A DNA stretch of 64,000 nt from Hordeum vulgare subsp. vulgare (taxonomy: Eukaryota; Streptophyta; Magnoliopsida; Poales; Poaceae). The position numbers were made by a program, and so were the translations under genes. The DNA lies in contig NC_058518.1 of the NCBI RefSeq assembly GCF_904849725.1, forward strand, positions 511,425,225 through 511,489,224. Direction: 5' to 3'. Below are positions 55,401-64,000 of the stretch, piece after piece. A model generated the notes under the pieces. The model saw nothing but the letters and a program-made list of their open reading frames with translations, ran no database searches and was not told the origin of the DNA. Position 1 is the stretch's first letter, and each line of letters begins with the position of its first letter.

Positions 55401-57302
55401 CTTGCCGTCGTTGCGTAGACCATCCCCGCCACCGTGGAATCAACAAGTTCACGAGATCCACGACATCCTCGACGACCTTGACCATCTTCGGAACGTGTTC
55501 GACTACCGTCGACGAGACCCGAGAACCACGACGTCGAGCGAACGACTACTGTCGACGAGACCGGTACCACGACTTCCACGACGACCACGACTTCCACGAC
55601 GTCCGCTTCGAACCGAACCGCTCCGATGTGCACGCGTCGAAGGTATACCGATGAGACGTGTCGTGTAACGAATGTGATAAATGAGTTGTATGTATGTTGC
55701 ACCGTATGTTTTGCGTCGTATGTTGCCGTAGCACGTTGTATCACTTTTGTTGTGCCCCGACACATGGGAACCCGATATACGGGATCACCCCATTCTTTAA
55801 TTAACGTTCCCGCACACGCTTCATATACGTTGGCACGATATCTCGATGAGTTATCGGGATAGGAACGTTGCCGTGGCATCATTTCCGTCTTGCCACCATA
55901 GTTCCCCTTTCGCTCGCCGTGGCGACATATGTGTCTTCTCTTTTTGCCTGTGTTGTTTGAACTTGCATGCATGACGCATTCATGGCATAATTGTCTTGTG
56001 TTGCATGTCTCTTGTAACGTAGCTCTGATCTATGTCTCGCGTGTTACCCTACTAGGATGCCACGTAGAACCGTCGCTTCACCCCTTGCCATGTTAAAACA
56101 CATTTAACCTTGCCGGTAAATTAACGGGAGTGAACTAATAATTATACGTGGAGTTTCGTCGATATGCAACCGTCGCATATCGAGCTTCACTTAATGTGTA
56201 GAGTTTGTGTGAGGTGAATTGCCATGCCATGCCTTGCATTTTAACCTGTTCATGCATCATAGTATGCTGTGCATCATGGTGTGCATCATGTGGTGAATAT
56301 CTGTGTTGATGTTGTTTTCGGTTTGCTCCGTCTCGATAGAGTTCCGCAAGCGTGTCGGAATGTGAGAACCCGTTCGACTATGTTGGTTCGTCTGCTTCAC
56401 CGAGTTGTTCTTCTTCCAAGCGGGATCTCAGGCAAGATGACCATTTCCCCAGATACCATTACTATCATTGTCATACTAGTTGTATCGCTTCTATCGATAT
56501 GTCTCGTTGCCTACCACATGTTAAATACCAGCCTCTCAACAATGCTATGTTAACCTTCAACCTGTTCGACCTAGCAAACCACTGATTGGCTATGTTGCCG
56601 CTTGCTTAACCCTGTGTTAGCGTTGCTAGTTGCAGGTGCATTGCTTCCATGTGAAAGCATGGGTTCCTTGTTATATCACCATATTAAATGCTATTTAATT
56701 TAATGCACTTATATACTTGGTAAAAGGTAGAAGGCTCGGCCTTTCTAGCCTGGTGTTTTGTTCCACCTTTGCCCCCTTAGTTTTCGGCTACCGGTGTTAT
56801 GTTCCGTAAATGAGCGCTCCTAACACGATCGGGGTTGTTATGGGGACCCCCTTGATAATTCATTTTAGATTAAAGCTGGTCTGGCAAGGCCCAACTTTGG
56901 TACTACATTTGCCAAATAACATAATAATAATGCATAGGGACCCGCCGGCACCCATGGACTATTTTAATCAACCCCCGGGCCAGTGCTCCTCATGAGTGTT
57001 GGTCCAAAACAGAGCACCGTGCGGGGCAACCGCGAGGAAACTCGAGGTTTGGTACCCGTACGCTTCGCTTATCCGTCGTGTCCTGGGAACGAGGTACGCG
57101 ACTCCTATCGGGATCGTCGACACGTCGGGCGGCCTTGCTGTATTAGTTTTATCTTTGACGAGATATCTTGTGCATCAGGATTCCGGTGATGCTTTGGGTA
57201 ATCTCAGAGTTGAGGTTTTCCACTAGGGAATCCGACGAGATCGCGAGCTTCGTGATTGAGGATTTCTATGCGGCTTGTGGTAATTTGTGATGGACTAGTT
57301 GG

Positions 57303-57360
57303 AGCACCCCTGCAAGGTTAAATCTTTTCGGAAAGCCGTGCCCGCGGTTATGTGGCAACG
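57303..57360 (+). promoter_or_regulatory. Conserved LTR box (G copy)
   Basis: GCACCCCTGCAAGGTTAAAT, CTTTTCGGAAAGCCGTGCCC, GCGGTTATGTGGCAACG. Orthologous block in D, H and I. Confidence 0.65.
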
Positions 57361-58108
57361 TGGAAGATTTGTTTAACACTGGTTCTAGATAACTTGAAGT
57401 TAACTTAATTAAAACATGCCAACTGTGTGCGTAACCGTGACTGTCTCTTTCGTGAGTTCCTTCTCCGATCGAGGACACGGTGGGGTTATGTCTGACGTAG
57501 GTAGGTGTTCAGGATCATTCATTTGATCATCAGTAGTTCACGTCTGTTATGCGTAGATCTTCCCCCTCTTATTTCTGGTACTCGTAAGTTAGCCACCATA
57601 TACATATGCTTAGCCGCTCCTGCAACCTCACCACTTAATCATGCCTCACCCATTAAGCTTTGCTAGTCTTGATACCTTTGGAAATGAGATTGTTGAGTCC
57701 CCTGTGGCTCACAGATTACTACAACACCAGTTGCAGGTACAGGTAAAGGTTACTTGACACGAGCGCGTTGATTGTTCATTTGGAGTTGCTTCTTCTTCTT
57801 CTTCATCATCGATCTAGGATGGGTTCCAGGCCGGCAGCCTGGATAGCAAGGATGGACGTCGTTCTTATTTTTCTCGTTTGTTTTCATCTGTAGTCGGACC
57901 CTGCTCTTACTCTTGATGATAATGTAATGTACTGATGTGACGCTGATGTAGCTTGTGGCGAGTGTAAGCCAACTCTGTATATATATCTCTTCTTTTCAGT
58001 ACATGTACTTGTAACGATATCCATTCTTGCGACACGACGAGATGCGCTTCTATCCCTGACGAGGCCTTCGTGCCAAATTGAGGATAGGGTCGCATCTTGG
58101 GCGTGACA

Positions 58109-60109
58109 AAGGGTCCCATATAATCAAAGCCCCAGACATCGGACGGTTCAATGACAAGTGAATAGTTCATAGGCATTTCCTCACGTTTACTGATGTTCCC
58201 TATCCTTTGGCATTCGTCACAAGACAAGACAAACTTACGGGCATCCTTGAAGAGAGTGGGCCAATAGAAACCTGATTGCAATACCTTGTGAGCAGTTCTA
58301 TCTCCAGCATGGTGTCCTCCGTAGGCTTCGGAATGACACTTCTGCAGGATCTGTCCCTGTTCATGTTCAGGCACACAACGTCTAATAACACCATCTACTC
58401 CTTCCTTATAAAGGTGAGGATCATCCCAAAAGTAGTGTCTCAAATCGAAGAAGAATTTCTTCTTTTGCTGGTAGGTGAAACTCGGTGGTATGTATTTGGC
58501 TACGATATAATTTGCGTAATCAGCATACCACGATGCACTATGTGAAGTGCGGATGACATTTAATTGCTCATCAGGAAAGCTATCATCAATCGGTCGTGGG
58601 TCATCAAGGACATTCTCTAGCCTGGACAAGTTATCTGCCACAGGGTTATCAGCACCCTTTCGGTCAACAACGTGCAAATCAAATTCCTGTAGCAGGAGAA
58701 CCCATCTGATTAGCCTAGGCTTAGCATCCTTTTTCTCCATAAGGTACTTAATAGCAGCATGATCAGAGTGAATAGTGACTTTGGAGTCAACTATATAAGA
58801 TCTGAACTTTTCACGTGCAAAGACGACTGCAAAAAAACTCCTTTTCCGTAGTGGCATAGTTTCTTTGGGCGGTGTCTAGATTTTTACTAGCGTAGTGAAT
58901 GACATTCAACTTCTTGTCGACTCTTTGTCCTAGAACAGCACCAACAACATAATCACTAGCGTCACACATGATTTCAAAGCGCAAGTTCCATTCTGGTGGT
59001 TGAACAATAGGTGCGGTTATCAAGGCCTTCTTAGGTATTTCGAAAGCTTCCTCACAATCCTTATCAAAAACAAAAGGAACATCCTTCTGCAAGAGGTTGG
59101 TAAGAGGCCTAGAAATCTTAGAGAAGTCTTTAATGAACCTTCTATAGAAACCAGCATGACCTAGGAAACTTCGTGTACCTCTGATATCTGTGGGGCAAGG
59201 CATTTTCTCAATTGCATCAACCTTAGCCTTATCAACTTCAATGCCTCTCTCAAAGATTTTGTGTCCTAAGACGATGCCTTCATTAACCATGAAGAAGCAC
59301 TTCTCCCAGTTCAAGACTAGGTTGGTATCTTTGCATCTCTGTAAGACTCAATCAAGGTTGTTGAGGCAATCGTCAAAGGAAGAACCATAGACGGAGAAAT
59401 CATCCATGAAAACCAAGCCAATCTTTTCACAAAAATAAAGGAATATAGCCATCATACATCTTTGAAAGGTGGCAGGTGCATTGCACAAGCCAAAAGGCAT
59501 ACGTCTATAAGCAAAGGTACCGAAGGGGCAGGTGAAAGTGGTTTTCTCCTGATCAGATTGTGCAACAGGTATTTGCGAGAAACCTGAATAACCGTCTAGA
59601 AAGTAGAAGTGTGTGTGTTTGGATAGCCTTTCTAGCATTTGGTCGATAAATGGCAAAGGATAATGGTCTTTCCTGGTTGCCTTGTTCAGTTTCCGGAAGT
59701 CTATCACCATCCTTTATCCAGTAATAATCCTTTGTGGGATTAATTCATTCTTATCATTAGGAACGACGGTGATACCTCCCTTCTTAGGTACGCAATGTAC
59801 CGGGCTTACCCAATCACTATGAGCAACAGGATAAATGATTCCCACTTCCAGAAGCTTTAATATTTCTTTTCTAACGACCTCTTTCATCTTAGGATTTAGT
59901 CTCCTTTGATGATCAGCAACTGGTTTGAAGTCAGGATCAGTTTTAATCTTGTGCTGACATAGAGTGGGACTAATACCCTTAAGATCATCAAGAGTATATC
60001 CAATTGCAGCACGGTGCTTCCTCAGAGTTTTTAGTAACTTGTTTTCTTCATGCTCTGAGAGGAGAGCACTACTAATAACAGGATATATCTCCTTCTCATC
60101 AAGATAGGC
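58109..60109 (-). pseudogene. RT, RNase H and integrase N-terminus of element A
   Basis: Minus strand from 60109: the segment before RT (DEKEIYPVISSALLSEHEEN), RT with WVSPVHCVPKKGGITVVPND, VIDFRKLNKATRKDHYPLPF, FLDGYSGFSQI, MPFGLCNAPATFQRCM and the catalytic box FMDDFSVYG (Met instead of Tyr before DD), then RNase H ([46 protein letters not shown]), then the integrase zinc finger ([21 protein letters not shown]) and the first catalytic Asp region (WGFDYMGPF) cut by G at 58108. Lesions: a stop at 59714, TGA at 59348, and a frameshift near 58830 in RNase H. These enzymes would copy and insert an Athila element; the set is not functional here. Confidence 0.9.
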
Positions 60110-61204
60110 TGTCAGGCCCAAGATGCGACCCTATCCTCAATTTGGCACAAGGCCTCGTCAGGGATAGAAGCGCATCTCGTTGTGTCGCAAGAATGGATAT
60201 CGTTACAAGTACATGTACTGAAAAGAAGAGATATATATATAGAGAGAGAGTTGGCTTACACTCGCCACAAGCTACATGAGAGTCACAACAGTACAATACA
60301 TAATCATCATGAGGAAGAGCAGGGTCCGGCTACGAACGAAAACAAACGAGAAAAAAAGAACGACGTCCATCCTTGCTATCCCAGGCTGTCGGCCTGGAAC
60401 CCATCCTAGATCGATGAAGAAGAAGAAGAAGAAGAGGCAACTCCAAATGAACAATCAACGCGCTCGCGTCAAATAACCTTTACCTGTACCTGCAACTGGT
60501 GTTGTAGTAATCTGTGAGCCACAAGGGACTCAGCAATCTCATTTCCAAAGGTATCAAGACTAGCAAAGCTTAATGGGTGAGGTATGGTTAAGTGGTGAGG
60601 TTGCAGCAGCGGCTAAGCATATATTTGGTGGCTAAACTTACGAGTACCAGAAATAAGAGGGGGAAGATCTACGCATAGCGGACGTGAACTACTATTGATC
60701 AAATAAATGATCCTGAACACCTACCTACGTCAGACATAACCCCACTGTGTCCTAGATCGGAGAAGGAACTCACGAAAGAGACAGTCACGGTTACGCACAC
60801 AGTTGGCAAGTTTTAATTAAGTTAACTTCAAGTTATCAAGAACCAGTGTTAAACAAAGTTTCCACGTTGCCACATAACCGCGGGCACGGCTTTCCGAAAA
60901 GATTTAACCCTGCAGGGGTGCTCCAACTAGTCCATCACAAATTACCACAAGCCGCATAGAAATCCTCAATCACGAAGCTCGCGATCTCGTCGGATTCCCT
61001 AGTGGAAAACCTCAACTCTGAGATTACCCAAAGCATCACTGGAATCCCGATGTACAAGATATCTCGTCAAAGGTAAAACTAATCCAGCAAGGCCGCCCAA
61101 CGTGTCGACGAACCCGAGAGGAGCCGTGTATCTCGTTCTCAGGACACGACGGATGGAAAAGCCTACAGGTGCCAAACCTCGAGTTGCCCCGTGGTGGCGT
61201 ATGG
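60110..61204 (-). mobile_element. H: truncated Sukkula-type LTR in opposite orientation
   Basis: The minus strand ends GGGTCGCATCTTGGGCCTGACA at 60110 and is colinear with the last ~1.1 kb of G (about 57010-58108), including the GAAGAAGAAG tract and the box at 60865-60923. It inserts into A just upstream of RT (left flank TAGGC). Its 5' remainder is lost at 61204, where Angela LTR sequence begins. Confidence 0.85.
60865..60923 (-). promoter_or_regulatory. Conserved LTR box (H copy)
   Basis: Minus strand GAGCACCCCTGCAGGGTTAA, ATCTTTTCGGAAAGCCGTGC, CCGCGGTTATGTGGCAACG. Confidence 0.65.
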
Positions 61205-61400
61205 CCAGGAAACCTTGACCATCTTTGATCAACGAACTAGTCAACTAGAGGCTCACTAGGGAGAGTGTGTTGTCTATGTATCCACACATGTATTGAGTTT
61301 CCAATCAATACAATTCTAGCATGGATAATAAATGATTATTATGAACAAGGAAATATAATAATAACTAATTTATTATTGCCTCTAGGGCATATTTCCAACA
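61205..61400 (-). mobile_element. First ~196 bases of an Angela/BARE LTR (fragment)
   Basis: The minus strand starts TGTTGGAAATATGCCCTAGA at 61400 and continues to CTTTCCTGGCCATA-like sequence at 61205, where it stops abruptly against LTR H. It is nearly identical to the start of the neighbouring LTR at 61756. Confidence 0.85.
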
Positions 61401-61756
61401 ATATGATCTCATGTTCATAGGAATAAATACTTGACACGTAGAAAACAATAGCAATAAAATGACACGATCAATATGCTACGTATATAATTTGGGTCTTGTC
61501 CATCACATGATTATACTAATGATGTGGTCCCGTTATCAAGTGACAACACTTTCATATGGCCAGGAAACCTTGACCATCTTTGATCAACGAACTAGTCAAC
61601 TAGAGGCTCACTAGGGACAGTGTGTTGTCTATGTATCCACACATGTATTTGAGTTTCCAATCAATAAAATTCTAGCATGGATAATAAACGATTATTATGA
61701 ACAAGGAAATATAATAATGACTAATTTATTATTGCCTCTAGGGTATATTTCCAAAA
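61401..61756 (-). mobile_element. Start of 3' LTR of a minus-strand Angela/BARE element
   Basis: On the minus strand, the polypurine context TGCAAGTGGGATAC (61770-61757) leads into the LTR start (GGAAATATACCCTAGAGGC at about 61750), with TT in place of the usual GT at the terminus. The LTR continues for about 355 bases to CATGAGATCATAT at 61401, where a second LTR start (61400) is joined. Confidence 0.85.
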
Positions 61757-64000
61757 GTATCCCACTTGCACTAGAGTCAATAATCTAGTTCACATCACCA
61801 TGTGATTTTAACGAATCCAACACCCATATAGTTCTGGGGTCTGATCACGTCTTGCTCGTGAGAGAGGTTTTAGTCAACGATTCTGAATCCTTCAGATCTG
61901 TGTGTGCTTTTACAAATCTTTATGTCATCTTATAGATGCTGCTACTACGTGTTATTCGGAAATACTCCAAATATCTACTCTACTATACGAATCTGTTTTA
62001 CTACTCATAGTTATTCAGATTAGTGTCAAAGCTTGCATCAACGTAACCCTTTATGACGAACTCTTTAACCACCTCCATAATTGAGAAAAATTCCTTAGTC
62101 CATTAGTTACTAAAGATAACTTTGACCACTATTCAGTGATTCAATCCTGGATCACTCTTTGTACCCCTTAACAGACTTGTGGCAAGGCACACATCAGGTG
62201 CGGTACACAGCATGACATACTATAGAGTCTACGGCTAAGGCACAGGGGACGACCTTCGTCCTTTCTCTTTGTTCTGCCATGGTCGGGCTTTTGAGTCTGA
62301 CTCAAATTCACACCTTACAACACAGCCAAGAATTCTTTCTTTGCTGATCTATTTTGAACTCCTTAAAAACCTTGTCAAGGCATGCATTTCATTTGAAAGT
62401 TATGTTTAGCATTTTGATCTATCCTCATAGATCTTGATGCTCAATGTTCAAGTAGCTCTATCCAGGTCTTCCTTTGAAAAACCCCTTTCAAACAACCTTT
62501 ATGCTTCACAAAAATTCTACATCACTTCCGATCAACAATATGTCAACCACATATACTTATAAGAAATTCTATAGTGCTCCCACTCACTTCTTTGGAAATA
62601 CAAGTTTCTCATAAACTTTGTACAAACCCAAAAGCTTTGATCATCTCATCAAAGCGTATATTCCAACTCCGAGATGTTTGCACCAGTCCATGAAAGGATC
62701 ACTGGAGCTTGCATACTTGTTAGCATATTTAGGATCGACAAAACCTTATGGTTGTATCACATACGACCTTTCCTCAAGGAAACCGTCGAGGAAACAATGT
62801 TTTGACATCCTATGTGAAATATTTCATAAATAATGCAACAAGTGCTAACATAATTCCAACAGACTTTTAGCATCGCTACGAGTGAGAAAGTCTCATCATA
62901 GTCAACTAGTTGAACTTGTCGGAAACATCTTTGCGATAAGTCAAGCTTTTCTTAATGGTGAATAGTCACCATCATCGTCTGTCTTCCTTTTAAAGATCCA
63001 TCTTTACTTAATAGTCCTACGACCATCAAGTAGTTCTTCCTATGTCTACACTTTGTTTTCATACATGAATCCTCTCTCGAATTTCATGGCCTCCACCCAT
63101 TTGTCTGAATCCGGGCCCACCATCGCTTCTCCATAGCTCATAGGTTCATTGTTGTTCAACAACATGACCTCTAAGAGAGGGTTACCGTACCACCCTGTAG
63201 TACTACGCGACCTTGTCGACCTACGAGGCCTGTAGTAACTTGATCTGAAGCTCAATGATCACCATCATCAGTTTCCACTTCAATTGGTGTAGGCGCCACA
63301 TGCACATCTTCCTGCGCCCTGCTACACACTGGTTGAAGTGATGGTTCACTAACCTCATCAAGTTCCACCACCCTCCCACTCAATTCTTTCGAGAGAAACC
63401 TTTCCTCGAGAAAGGACCCGTTTCTCGAAACAAACACTTTGCTTCCAGATCTGAGATAGGAGATGTATCCAACTGTTTTGGATATTCTATGAAGATGCAT
63501 TTATCCGCTTTGGGTTCGAGCTCATCAGACTGAAACTTCTTCACATAAGCGTCGCAGCCCAAACTTTCAAGAAACGACAGCTTAGGTTTCTCCAAACCAT
63601 AGTTCATACTGTGTCATCTCAACGGAAATATGCGGTGCCCTATTTAAAGTGAATGCGGTTGTCTCTAATGCATAACCCATAAACGATAGTGGTAATTTGA
63701 TAAGAGACATCATAGTATGCACCATATCAAATAGGGTGCGGTTATGACATTTAGACACATCATCACACTATGGTGTTCTAGGTGATGTGAATTGTGAAAC
63801 AATTTCCACATTCTCTTAATTGTGTACCAAAAACTCGCAACTCAGATATTCATCTCTATGATCATATCGTAGACAGTTTATCCTTTTGTCACAACGATCT
63901 TCACTCTGAAATAGCTTTGAACTTTTCAACATTTCAGACTTGTGATTACTCAAGTAAATATTCATGTATCTACTCAAATCGTCAGTGAAGTAAGAACATA
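61757..64000 (-). pseudogene. Decayed Angela/BARE-1 Copia pol: integrase end, RT, RNase H
   Basis: The minus strand gives the C-terminal integrase segment (KPKLSFLESLGCDAYVKKFQ, KADKCIFIEYPKQ at about 63600-63450), then the start of RT (RSTTGWYGNPLLEVMLLNNN, SYGEAMVGPDSDKWVEAMKF at 63220-63060). The rest of RT and RNase H to 61757 is recognisable only in pieces (for example SWNIRFDEMIKAFGF-like at about 62640 and DLNVADPL-region decay near the end), with many stops and frameshifts. In Copia the order is integrase before RT, as seen. The element continues beyond the right edge. Its LTR start is at 61756. It is non-functional. Confidence 0.87.

Larger units (their letters stand above)
53569..58108 (+). 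mobile_element. G: solo Sukkula-type LTR (4,540 bp)
   Basis: A lone LTR from TGTGACGGCCCAAGACC to CGCATCTTGGGCGTGACA, flanked by AAGGG (53564-53568 and 58109-58113). The end GATAGGGTCGCATCTTGGGC is the sequence used as the marker primer for Sukkula, the barley LARD whose LTRs are about 4.5 kb, so I assign that family. 53860-54150 is AT-rich, 54180-54720 strongly GC-rich (spurious frames up to 225 codons), 54720-55400 rich in TGCTG/TTGC words. The conserved box is at 57303-57360. A solo LTR implies LTR-LTR recombination that removed the interior. Confidence 0.88.
29398..60109 (-). mobile_element. Element A: Athila-lineage Gypsy (RT to 3' LTR), interrupted by E/F and G
   Basis: Minus strand, right to left: end of protease/start of RT at 60109 (cut by H), RT, RNase H, integrase (interrupted by Sukkula LTR G at 58108/53569 and by E at 53492/34036), integrase end at 33141, hairpin/TATA, extra ORF, 3' UTR, LTR 30935-29398. 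Removing G (TSD AAGGG) and E (TSD GGATG) gives colinear integrase. The gag-protease half of A would lie to the right of H, beyond or destroyed by later events. Confidence 0.85.

Noticed and set aside
60410..60440. GAA microsatellite
   Set aside because: A short (GAA)n tract that is part of the Sukkula LTR and also present near 57790 as (TTC)n; not an independent feature.

Overview
This window is intergenic DNA of a large-genome grass, almost certainly a Triticeae species (wheat, barley, Aegilops or rye group). The call rests on the BARE-1/WIS/Angela Copia LTR at the left edge, a Sukkula-type 4.5 kb LTR ending in the GATAGGGTCGCATCTTGGGC motif, Athila-lineage Gypsy elements of the Sabrina/WHAM kind, and very long-LTR Gypsy elements. 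I found no host protein-coding gene, no rRNA and no canonical tRNA gene. Essentially every base belongs to a nest of LTR retrotransposons, named A to I here plus Angela copies.

Layout. The backbone is an Athila-lineage Gypsy on the minus strand, present as two internal regions that share one LTR (29398-30935). Region B (PBS, gag, protease) lies left of that LTR and region A (RT, RNase H, integrase, 3' ORF, 3' UTR) lies right of it. B is interrupted by complete element D (12376-28569, TSD GCACA), a Tekay/Del-like chromovirus with 5.4 kb LTRs. B is cut on the left at 9999 by element C, another Athila-lineage element on the plus strand. C is split by element I (minus, 4.0 kb LTR), and I is split by an Angela/BARE-1 copy (1-1517). 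A's integrase is interrupted twice. The first interruption is E (34036-53492, TSD GGATG), a non-autonomous Tat-like element that contains F (38126-51643, TSD TTATC), its likely autonomous-type relative. The second is G, a solo Sukkula LTR (53569-58108, TSD AAGGG). A second Sukkula LTR, H, cuts A's pol at 60110 in the opposite orientation. It is truncated at 61204 by a duplicated Angela LTR start attached to a decayed minus-strand Angela/BARE interior that reaches the right edge.

The most notable content is inside F. F carries sense gag-pol (gag, protease, RT, RNase H, a second archaeal-type RNase H, integrase), then a 71-bp satellite-like array. Convergent to these lies a seven-coding-exon gene on the opposite strand. 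Its introns are all GT-AG and its 2,655-nt coding sequence is open throughout, with a TATA-like box, a 5'UTR intron and an AATAAA. F's LTRs differ at only 3 of 484 bases, yet its gag-pol has five nonsense codons and two frameshifts. This suggests that F was copied in trans while already defective in pol. E has the same tRNA-Lys primer site, a homologous LTR 3' half and homologous 71-bp and ~75-78-bp repeats, but no gag-pol. This is a Dasheng/RIRE2-like partnership.

Other unusual structure: two tRNA-like pol III-type modules in each LTR of D; a conserved box (CCCTGCAGGG plus CCGCGG) shared by the LTRs of D, G/H and I; GC-rich hairpins near TATA boxes in several LTRs and in a second, post-integrase position in A; and stop codons in D that all fit C-to-T change at methylatable CHG/CG sites.
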